Assembly (NCBI RefSeq): GCF_028898945.1
Contig: NZ_CP118607.1
Coordinates: 1,178,001-1,242,000, forward strand
From: Pseudomonas sp. PSKL.D1
GTDB taxonomy: Bacteria; Pseudomonadota; Gammaproteobacteria; Pseudomonadales; Pseudomonadaceae
Direction of reading: 5' to 3'
Length of the DNA: 64,000 nt
The stretch's first letter is position 1, and each line of letters begins with the position of its first letter. The notes beneath the pieces are model-generated. The model had not been told where the DNA came from and made no database searches. It saw only the letters and a list, made by a program, of their open reading frames with translations. The translations under genes and the position numbers were made by a program. Below, in pieces: positions 57,222-64,000 of this stretch.

Positions 57222-58148
57222 TCAGTCTGCTTTCAGTCTACTGAACCATGCCTCTAAAAACTCAACACATGCTCTCAGCTTTCCCGACTCGCCCAGCCTC
57301 GTAGGGTAGACAGCCCAGACGTTAGCACTCTGGCTGTAGTCGTGAAGCACTTGCACAAGGCGCCCTTGTTCTAAGAGCGGTTTAACATCCCACATTGAAC
57401 GTAACAATAAGCCCCGATGCCTGAGCGCCCATTGCAATACAATTTCGCCATTATTTGAGGATAGCTTTCCGTTCACGCGCACAGCCATGTCTTTTTGACC
57501 ATTACGTAATTGCCAAACACCGAAACTATTATTGCGCTCCTTAAGAACGAGGCAGTCGTGGTCTGCTAAATCCTCAATGGTGTTTGGGGTGCCGCGTGCT
57601 GCCAAATACTCCGGAGTCGCACAAATTACGCGACGGTTTGCTACCAGCAGACGACTGATGTGTTGGCCGGGGATATCATCACCTACACGAATCTCAAGGT
57701 CGAACCCCTCAGCTACTATATCCACCACCCTATCAAACACATCCATACGAACTTCAAGGTCTGGATATTCCTCTGAAAGCTCTGCAATAGCTGGGGCTAC
57801 ATAATTACGTCCAAAGCCGAAGCTGCTACAAATGTGTAGAAGCCCGCGAGGTGCTTTCCGCACCTGGCTCAGATCACCCATGAAATCGTCAATGTCATTG
57901 AGGATTCTCGTGGCCCACTGTTCAGCACGGACACCAGTATCCGTCAGCGCTATGCGTCGAGTGGATCTGTGGATGAGTTTCGTTCCCAGGGTTTCCTCTA
58001 GGATTTTTATGCGTTTACTCACATAGGCGGGAGACTGCTGAAGCTCAGCTGCTGCCGCTGCGAAGCTGGATTTCCTGATCACGGTCAGGAACACCCGCAG
58101 ATCCTCTGGGAGCGGCGCTTCTTCATGAATCGTGTTCATAGTCTTCAT
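57222..58148 (-). CDS. LysR-family regulator, DmlR/CrgA-like
   Basis: About 308 residues from ATG 58148. HTH in VFLTVIRKSSFAAAAAELQQSPAYVSKRIKILEE; the short effector domain (VGDDIPGQHISRLLVANRRVICATPEYL) is that of the CrgA/DmlR branch. E. coli DmlR activates D-malate use, which fits the neighbours. Divergent from the 2-hydroxycarboxylate transporter. Confidence 0.82.
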   Translation of the reverse strand: MKTMNTIHEEAPLPEDLRVFLTVIRKSSFAAAAAELQQSPAYVSKRIKILEETLGTKLIHRSTRRIALTDTGVRAEQWATRILNDIDDFMGDLSQVRKAPRGLLHICSSFGFGRNYVAPAIAELSEEYPDLEVRMDVFDRVVDIVAEGFDLEIRVGDDIPGQHISRLLVANRRVICATPEYLAARGTPNTIEDLADHDCLVLKERNNSFGVWQLRNGQKDMAVRVNGKLSSNNGEIVLQWALRHRGLLLRSMWDVKPLLEQGRLVQVLHDYSQSANVWAVYPTRLGESGKLRACVEFLEAWFSRLKAD

Positions 58149-58261
58149 GGTATTCGTATTTTTCCACGGTTCGTTAAAGGATAGCATGTACTTAGCCTCG
58201 GAAAACCGTGATCCGGGCAGAAATTAATTCTCCTCACACAAAAATAATTGAGGACCCGCGT
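58149..58261. promoter_or_regulatory. divergent promoter region of LysR and transporter
   Basis: 113 bases between divergent genes. CACGGTT near 58166 and AACCGTG near 58204 form an inverted repeat about 45 bases apart, and GAGGACC before ATG 58262 is the transporter ribosome site. A possible LysR operator. Confidence 0.4.
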
Positions 58262-59581
58262 ATGACTTCCGCTACTCTTGCCTCGACCCCAAAAAGCCGT
58301 TTCAGCGCAATAATGAGTTACGAAATCGGGGTCATCCCGTTTCCATACTTCCTCGGTATCTCGCTGATCGTGTTTCTATCTGCCCATTTCGGAATGTTGC
58401 CTAAGACCATGATTGGTGGCTTAGCCGTGATCATGACGCTTGGCATGTTTCTGGGCCAAATTGGCCAGCGCTTACCAATTTTAAGAGATATCGGTGGAGG
58501 CGCAATCCTCTGCCTTTTGTTACCTTCAGTTCTAGTGTTTCATGGGTTCTTTGGTAGCACCACCATTGATGCCACGAAGATGTTGATGAAGGATGCAAAT
58601 TTCCTCTATTTCGTGATCGCAAGTTTAGTAGTTGGTAGCATCCTGGGTATGAATCGCACTATCCTTGTACAGGGTATGATTCGTATGTTCGTACCGTTAG
58701 TAGCTGGTACGCTAGCCGCGATACTAGCTGGTGTTCTTGTCGGAGTCTGTTTCGGTTACACCGTGCACCATACTCTCTTCTTTATTATTGTTCCAATTAT
58801 TGGTGGTGGTATCGGTGAAGGTATTTTGCCTCTTTCGCTCGCCTATGCGCATATCTTAGGCGGCACTCCAGAACAGTTTGTAGCGCAGTTGGTCCCTGCT
58901 GCTGTGGTAGGGAATATAGTTGCAATCATCTGTGCAGGAGTACTTGCCCGCCTGGCTGTGCGTAAGCCGCATCTGAATGGTGACGGTATGCTGATTCGTG
59001 CCAAGGAAGAAAATGACAAATTCAAAGTAGAAGAGCAGGAAGACAAAGAAATTGACTTCCGTTACATGGGTGCGGGTGTATTGCTAATCTGCTCCTTCTT
59101 CGTTCTGGGTGGTTTGCTGGAGAAGCTAGTCCACATTCCTGGTCCAGTCATGATGATCGTTGTCGCTGTACTGTTCAAATATCTCCGGGTCTTGCCTGAC
59201 CGGTTGGAAAAGGGCAGCAAGAAATTCTACAAGCTGGTATCTACAGTCTTTATTTGGCCGACCATGATTGGACTTGGAATGCTCTACGTGCCACTGGAGA
59301 GTGTGGCGAGCGTGTTTTCAGTCGGTTACGTGATGGTCTGTGTTTCCGTTGTGGTGGCAATGGCGCTCGCTGGTTTCTTGGTGGGGAATCTGCTCAAGAT
59401 GTACCCCATTGAATCCGCCATCGTGACCAGTTGCCACAGTGGCCTTGGAGGCACCGGAGATGTGGCAATCTTGTCCGCTTGCAACCGTATGTCCCTGATG
59501 CCATTCGCTCAAATCTCGACCCGGATTGGAGGCGCGGCGACGGTCATCGGCGCGACAATCCTGCTGGGTCTCTGGCACTGA
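58262..59581 (+). CDS. 2-hydroxycarboxylate transporter (2HCT family)
   Basis: 439 residues from ATG 58262. Eleven or so helices; the two family re-entrant motifs are GGGIGEGILP and GLGGTGDVAIL. Relatives are CitS (citrate), MleP (malate) and CimH (citrate/malate). Supplies a malate- or citrate-type substrate to the cluster. Followed by a strong terminator. Confidence 0.9.
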   Translation: MTSATLASTPKSRFSAIMSYEIGVIPFPYFLGISLIVFLSAHFGMLPKTMIGGLAVIMTLGMFLGQIGQRLPILRDIGGGAILCLLLPSVLVFHGFFGSTTIDATKMLMKDANFLYFVIASLVVGSILGMNRTILVQGMIRMFVPLVAGTLAAILAGVLVGVCFGYTVHHTLFFIIVPIIGGGIGEGILPLSLAYAHILGGTPEQFVAQLVPAAVVGNIVAIICAGVLARLAVRKPHLNGDGMLIRAKEENDKFKVEEQEDKEIDFRYMGAGVLLICSFFVLGGLLEKLVHIPGPVMMIVVAVLFKYLRVLPDRLEKGSKKFYKLVSTVFIWPTMIGLGMLYVPLESVASVFSVGYVMVCVSVVVAMALAGFLVGNLLKMYPIESAIVTSCHSGLGGTGDVAILSACNRMSLMPFAQISTRIGGAATVIGATILLGLWH

Positions 59582-59616
59582 TCGGCAGCCAAATCACTGC
59601 TTGAAGTGCCATTTTG

Positions 59617-59674
59617 CTCCCATCATTCTTCCCTTCGCCACGCACTCGGGGAAGAATGATCGGGAGTTTTTTTT
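59617..59674 (+). terminator. intrinsic terminator after 2HCT gene
   Basis: ATCATTCTTCCC (59622-59633) pairs perfectly with 59649-59660, extended by CTCCC/GGGAG, followed by eight T residues. Strong rho-independent terminator. Confidence 0.93.
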
Positions 59675-59744
59675 AATTTTAGATTTGGCCTTTCGCAGCT
59701 TGGCTGTTGATCCGTAAGAAATTATGTGCGCGCACAGAGCCAAC

Positions 59745-61250
59745 TTAATGTAGAGGATCGATGTTTAGAGCGTTACGTAAGCTTAACATCGCCGGCCTTA
59801 TGATTTGTGTGTAACGTTTCCAGTCAGCAGCTTTGGATGCTAGCTTTACTATTCGAGAAAGTGCGATTGCCCTAGACTCACCAGTGTGGGCAACGATAGT
59901 ACTTACTAAGCTATGATCATCCCTGGCATTTACTACATTTCTCGCTATTTCCAGCAAATCGATCTCGTCAGGCGATAAATTATCGTTAGGTATGCTTCTG
60001 AGAAGATTGTTGATAGCACGTTCGGGAGACTCAAGATTTTTCGGTTTGAGCGGTCTGATCCGACCTAGCACATTTTTTCGTTGTTGCGCTCTAAACACTT
60101 CAGTGCCGGTAATTTCTTGTGAGACTCTATCTCGGCGCTCGCATTTACTGGAATATAAGTCGCCATCTTGAACAATGAGCACACTATCAAGCGGGCGACC
60201 TGCCAGAACGAGGCCGGAAGCAAGTTTGAATGCGTTTATGGCTGCGCCATACATGACGATATCAACTTGAGGTCGCATTCTCAAATCAAGAGCAATCTGG
60301 CCAATGATCGCTGAGGCTAAATCATCTTCAACGTAAATTGTTATTTCTCTGCTCAGCTCTCCAGTTATGTGCCTCAAAGCCGCTAGAGAATAACCACTCC
60401 AGTACACTGTTTTTTCAGGTGTTCGATGAAGGGTGGTGATCGAAACATTATTGTACATTTTTGCAATTGGCGGGAAGTGCGTGGTCATTACAAGTTGTTT
60501 GTTCTTTTTGCTGCAATGATCATGCAAAGATTCAATGAGGCGGCTCAAGGCATCTTGATGTAAAAATAAATCGATCTCATCAATTAGAATTAAGGCATAG
60601 TCTGGAGCAGTGAAAACGGCTTCAAGTATGCGAAATACACGTTGCTCACCAGCGCTCATCGAAAGCGCAGGATAAGTAAGTCCTCCCGCTGTAACTCCAA
60701 ATGATGCTCTTCCGCCTCGATCATAATTTACACTGTGGTAAGCTCAATAGTCACGATTAAGAATTCTACCAGCGCTATCCAAAATCGCCAGGTCAGTAGC
60801 TGAATCACGCACTACTCTGCTGTACTTTATTAGGCCAGTCGCACTCACGAACTCCACCTCAGGAACAGATTCTCTGATGGTGATCAGCCTTGTGAAGCGT
60901 GTTGGTCTTCTCTCATATCTGGGAGTCCAGCGATCAGCTGCTTTAGCATAATTCTGAACAAGTCCTTCTCTGTAATTAGTTCCTTCTCTTTCATTGTATT
61001 TAACTGTGAAGGAGCTGCCTCTCCAGGTAGAGTCTCGTGTTGGATTGAAAAAAGTTGATAGCTTGTAATTGGGAGAGATTTCATTCGGCGGTGAATATAC
61101 GCAGGCTAGCGCATGAAGAACCGTTGTTTTTCCGCAACCATTTGTGCCCATTAGAGCCGTAAGTGGTGTGCTGTCGAGCTGAAGTGGAAAATCTTTTAGG
61201 TTCTTTAAAGAATCAAAGTAAATCTCTATGAGCTTTTGCTGTGTTGGCAT
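59745..61250 (-). pseudogene. AAA-ATPase/TOPRIM (OLD- or PARIS-like) with opal stop
   Basis: A 502-codon frame with one TGA at 60746-60744. Before it: Walker A MGTNGCGKTTVLHAL (about residue 34). After it: ABC signature LSMSAGEQRVFRI, Walker B YALILIDEIDLFLHQ, H-loop VMTTHFP, then a TOPRIM-like part with IYVEDDLAS and LIVQDGDLYS (acidic metal ligands). The ATPase-TOPRIM fusion is typical of OLD nucleases and of fused AriA-AriB (PARIS). The TGA probably replaces TGG. It separates the transporter from the dehydrogenase on the opposite strand, so it is not part of the metabolic unit. Confidence 0.78.
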
Positions 61251-61704
61251 TTTTGTAGTAGATCCATGACGTCATACGGCCATCATGACATACGGCTGGG
61301 CTCTAGAAAAGTGAGGTCTGGCGCATCAGATCTTCAGGCAGTGGTCCAAGAACCGGGGGACCACGATATAGCTGTAGCGCTAGGGGGCAGGCTAACGGTC
61401 ATGGATGATTGCGAGACACGCACTACTCGGCATGACAATGCTCAACGCATAAGGTGCGGCAGCCCTAATGCTGCGCGAGGAAAGGGTTTATATCTTAACT
61501 TAAAGGCCTGCTCTGGAGCAGGCCATGATGTTCAATGGAATAGATTCCGCGAGTATCTAATTCAACCTGAGTGCTTACCGACTTCTGAGCTTTGGTGAAC
61601 TCCCAGTGTCCTGGCTTCACAGTGCTCTATGGTTTAAGTTAAAGTTAAATGTTCTTATCTCAAAATTTTTTCTAGTAAGCCCTAGTCGTATTCCAGATAA
61701 GCAG
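61251..61704. other. intergenic region, nothing firm
   Basis: About 450 bases. One hairpin GGCCTGCTC/AGCAGGCC near 61505-61524 is the only structure noticed. The plus frame 61236-61598 has no family features. Probably contains the ATPase-gene promoter. Confidence 0.4.
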
Positions 61705-62676
61705 TTATCTGGTGGCTTCGCGATTGACTAAGTCTACGGGGACTTGCCCCCGGAGGCCGTCCAGTAAATTTTTAAGTGCCCGTTGCGCCATTGCCAATCG
61801 TGTTTGAGTCGTAGCAGAGCCGATATGAGGCACTGTGACGGCATTTGTCAGCTTGAACAGTGGTGATTCCGACATTGGCTCCTTGGCGTACACGTCTAAG
61901 CCGGCAGCACGGATGCGATGATTCTGAAGGGCATCTATCAGAGCTTCCTCGTCCACCACAGCGCCGCGAGAGACGTTAATCAGTATGGCTTCGGACTTCA
62001 TCAGTGACAGCTCTTTGCGGCTGATGAGATTCCTGGTCTGGGCGGAGAGCGGCACAACCGGGCAAACAAAATCTGCCTCGCGGAGCAGATGCTCCTGGGG
62101 AACGTACCGTGCATCAAGTTCCTTTTCCAGCTCAGGTTTACGGCTGTTGCCAGAATATAGGATTTCCATTCCGAACCCGAAGCGCCCTCGGCGGGCGATG
62201 GCTGCACCAATTTTTCCGAGTCCGATAATGCCTAGGGTCTTGCCATGGACGTCACAGCCGAAAGCCGACTCGTCGATGGTTTTGCTCCATGACCCAGACT
62301 TTGTCCATGCATCCAGCTCTGGAATGCGCCTAGCAGTGGCCAGAATCAAGGCGAGCGCCAGGTCTGCTGTTGTCTCATTCAGAACGTCCGGAGTGTTGGT
62401 TAGCATGATCCCGCGACGGTTGAGGTAGGCCAGATCATAGTTGTCGTACCCCACGGAGATACTGGAAATGATTTCCAGATTTTCTGCTGCCTCTAGGTCT
62501 CTCTCGCCAAACTTACGATTCCCTCCGATCAGTCCATGCGCCTTCGGTAGCGCGGCCTGGAATTGTGCGTCGAGGTCTCCCTCCTTGGGATCAAGCACGA
62601 TGATGTTGAACTGGTCAGCATAAGGTGCGAGCAGGCTTGGGTGAACACGGCTAAATGCGAGAATCGTCTTTTTCAT
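61705..62676 (-). CDS. D-2-hydroxyacid dehydrogenase (GhrB/GyaR-like)
   Basis: 323 residues. NAD(P) motif LGIIGLGKIGAAIARRG, catalytic Arg in LINVSRGAVVDE, Glu in AKEPMSESPLF and His in VPHIGSATTQTR. The family interconverts D-2-hydroxy acids and 2-oxo acids. In this setting D-malate to oxaloacetate is a plausible direction, with glyoxylate/hydroxypyruvate reduction as the default alternative. Upstream neighbour on the same strand is the decarboxylase. Confidence 0.88.
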   Translation of the reverse strand: MKKTILAFSRVHPSLLAPYADQFNIIVLDPKEGDLDAQFQAALPKAHGLIGGNRKFGERDLEAAENLEIISSISVGYDNYDLAYLNRRGIMLTNTPDVLNETTADLALALILATARRIPELDAWTKSGSWSKTIDESAFGCDVHGKTLGIIGLGKIGAAIARRGRFGFGMEILYSGNSRKPELEKELDARYVPQEHLLREADFVCPVVPLSAQTRNLISRKELSLMKSEAILINVSRGAVVDEEALIDALQNHRIRAAGLDVYAKEPMSESPLFKLTNAVTVPHIGSATTQTRLAMAQRALKNLLDGLRGQVPVDLVNREATR

Positions 62677-62698
62677 AACCCTGTATAACCTTATTTAC

Positions 62699-63571
62699 TT
62701 AGTTAAAGCCGCCTTCGGCTTTGAGATAGAGGTCCGCCAACCGCTGGTATTTGTCTGAAAGGGAGTACTTAGCAACCAGTTGGTTGGGAGAGAGTTGGGA
62801 AGGATCGTGCTCAGATTCGGCGCATAATGCTTCGTATGTAGCTTGAAGAGCAGCGAAATAGGGTTTGTGACCATTTACGACAATCCGTACGTTTGCGGCG
62901 CTCAGCTTTTCGGCATCTGCAAGTTCTGGATTGCCGTAGTTAATCAGCATAATTGGCAGCGACAAATGCGATGTGAGCGCTTCCAGGTGCAGGAAATCGG
63001 TCACTCCCACAAAGCAAATCGCATCGGCCCCTGCCTTTTGATAAGCAGTGGTCCTAGCGATGGAGTCACTCAGTGAAGTAGCGCCGGCGTGTGTACGCGC
63101 AATGATGCTGAGAGACTCGTCGGTTCGAGCAAGCCTTGCCGCGTAAATCTTGCTCGCAGCTTCATCGAGGCTGATCAGATGCGTTGATGGCTGGTTAAAT
63201 TTTGCGGGGAGGTGAGTGTCCTCCAGGGTCAGCGCTGCCACGCCTACCTTCTGTAACTCACTCACGGTGCGCATCACATTGAGGGAATTTCCATAACCAT
63301 GATCAGCATCCGCAATGACCGGAATTTGACTAGCACGGCCTAGCCTCGATGCTTGCTCAGCAAACTCATCCAGGGTGATCAGCGTGATGTCTGGTGCGCC
63401 GAGTACTTGGAGCGAGGCGACAGACCCTCCAAGAATGCCAACCTCAAAGCCCAAGTCAGCTGCCATTCGTACGGAGATCGGATCGAACACAGAAGCAGCG
63501 AACTTGCACGATTGGCCTTGCAAAATAGCGCGGAAGTCGCTTCGGAGTTCTGGGTGAGATCGTTCGTTCAT
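62699..63571 (-). CDS. oxaloacetate decarboxylase, PEP-mutase superfamily
   Basis: 290 residues from ATG 63571. ICL/PEPM barrel with FAASVFDPISVRMAADLGFE, VIADADHGYGNSLNVMRT and ALTLEDTHLPAKF. The Cys-bearing KKCGH loop of true lyases is absent and the sequence closely follows the PA4872-type oxaloacetate decarboxylase, so decarboxylation of oxaloacetate to pyruvate is favoured over isocitrate-type cleavage. 22 bases upstream of the dehydrogenase. Confidence 0.85.
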   Translation of the reverse strand: MNERSHPELRSDFRAILQGQSCKFAASVFDPISVRMAADLGFEVGILGGSVASLQVLGAPDITLITLDEFAEQASRLGRASQIPVIADADHGYGNSLNVMRTVSELQKVGVAALTLEDTHLPAKFNQPSTHLISLDEAASKIYAARLARTDESLSIIARTHAGATSLSDSIARTTAYQKAGADAICFVGVTDFLHLEALTSHLSLPIMLINYGNPELADAEKLSAANVRIVVNGHKPYFAALQATYEALCAESEHDPSQLSPNQLVAKYSLSDKYQRLADLYLKAEGGFN

Positions 63572-63637
63572 CTTGTAGCTCCCAAAAACGGAATGCCAGC
63601 TTTCGCGAGGGGGCGCGAAGCTGGCATCTGCGTACAC

Positions 63638-64000
63638 TTACTCTTGGATGGCGTAGGATTTGGCTTTGGTTTCGGTCTTTTCGGTCTTCAACGCCGCGAT
63701 TTCCCTCTTGGCAGTTTCGACGTCGAACGCGTTGTCCCATTTGGCGATAGCGATGGTGCCGATGCCGTTCCCAATCAGGTTGGTGACCGCCCGAGCCTCA
63801 TTGAGGAAACGGTCTATACCGAGCAGCAGAACCAGGCCGACCAGTGGGATTGAGTGAATGGTGGTCAGCGTGGCGGCCAGGGTGATGAACCCGGCTCCCG
63901 CAACCCCTGCCGAGCCTTTCGAGGTGAGCAGAAGCACGCCTAGCAAGATCATCTGATCCATAAGTGAGAGAGGCGTATTCGTTGCTTGCGCAACGAAGAT
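63638..64000 (-). CDS. dctA: C4-dicarboxylate transporter DctA, C-terminal part
   Basis: Runs off the right edge; about 120 C-terminal residues are present. Matches Dct[39 protein letters not shown] and [20 protein letters not shown] proton-coupled symporter for succinate, fumarate and malate. Same strand and upstream of the decarboxylase, 66 bases away, so probably one operon. Confidence 0.92.
   Translation of the reverse strand: MFVAQATNTPLSLMDQMILLGVLLLTSKGSAGVAGAGFITLAATLTTIHSIPLVGLVLLLGIDRFLNEARAVTNLIGNGIGTIAIAKWDNAFDVETAKREIAALKTEKTETKAKSYAIQE

Noticed and set aside
61236..61598. 120-codon plus frame upstream of the ATPase gene
   Set aside because: No recognisable feature and overlaps the ATPase start; composition looks non-coding.
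62699..63571. Calling the PEPM-family protein methylisocitrate or dimethylmalate lyase
   Set aside because: The Cys-containing catalytic loop of those lyases is missing; the sequence follows the oxaloacetate decarboxylase subgroup.
1..64000. CRISPR arrays, rRNA or tRNA genes
   Set aside because: No regularly spaced repeats, no rRNA stretches and no cloverleaf-like sequences were noticed, including at the island junction.

Overview
The window looks like chromosome of a fluorescent pseudomonad, most probably the Pseudomonas putida group. The first 33 kb carry a familiar pseudomonad core order: nadB | algU-mucA-mucB-mucD (no mucC) - lepA-lepB-rnc-era-recO-pdxJ, then cmoBA, a second lon, membrane glucose dehydrogenase gcd, a ZnuD-like zinc receptor, and a siderophore-interacting reductase with its PadR regulator. 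Coding DNA here is GC-rich, and putida-type REP/BIME hairpins lie in two intergenic gaps. All names come from reading translated sequence and motifs by eye; no database search was run.

Core, 1-32976. The envelope-stress operon has a textbook AlgU promoter upstream of algU. lepA to pdxJ handle translation, protein export, RNA processing and B6 synthesis. A copper/heavy-metal type two-component pair is divergent from a small periplasmic protein. Between cmoA and a chagasin-like inhibitor/lon lies an AT-richer pair resembling the XaxAB/PaxAB binary pore-forming toxin. A possible Zur box precedes the zinc receptor, and palindromes precede the padR-sip pair.

Accessory region, 32976 to the end. 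It begins abruptly inside a glutamate-synthase-family gene that has lost its N-terminus. It contains: (a) an unknown protein and a degenerate tyrosine recombinase; (b) an old IS5-family remnant and a relaxase-like scrap; (c) a Gabija-like pair (OLD-type ATPase/TOPRIM plus UvrD-like helicase), the first gene cut by an IS5-family element and the second by an amber codon; (d) a catabolic cluster (transporter, OprD porin, Rieske dioxygenase alpha/beta, reductase, amidase, NTF2-like protein, LysR) resembling the iacC-D-F-H-I part of indole-3-acetate catabolism; (e) tniQ-tniB-truncated tniA; (f) a second copy of the same IS in opposite orientation; (g) a hydroxy-acid cluster (TauE exporter, LeuC/LeuD-like hydratase, RraA-like aldolase/decarboxylase, DmlR-like LysR, 2-hydroxycarboxylate transporter, D-2-hydroxyacid dehydrogenase, PA4872-like oxaloacetate decarboxylase, DctA), interrupted by another AAA/TOPRIM defence-like gene with an in-frame opal codon.

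How it fits together. Cluster (g) reads as an uptake-hydration-oxidation-decarboxylation route, for example maleate to D-malate to oxaloacetate to pyruvate. Cluster (d) reads as the ring-attack part of an indole/oxindole or other aromatic-amide route without its early steps. All three defence-like genes are broken, each by a different lesion, so the island looks like one whose catabolic cargo is kept while its defence and transposition genes decay.
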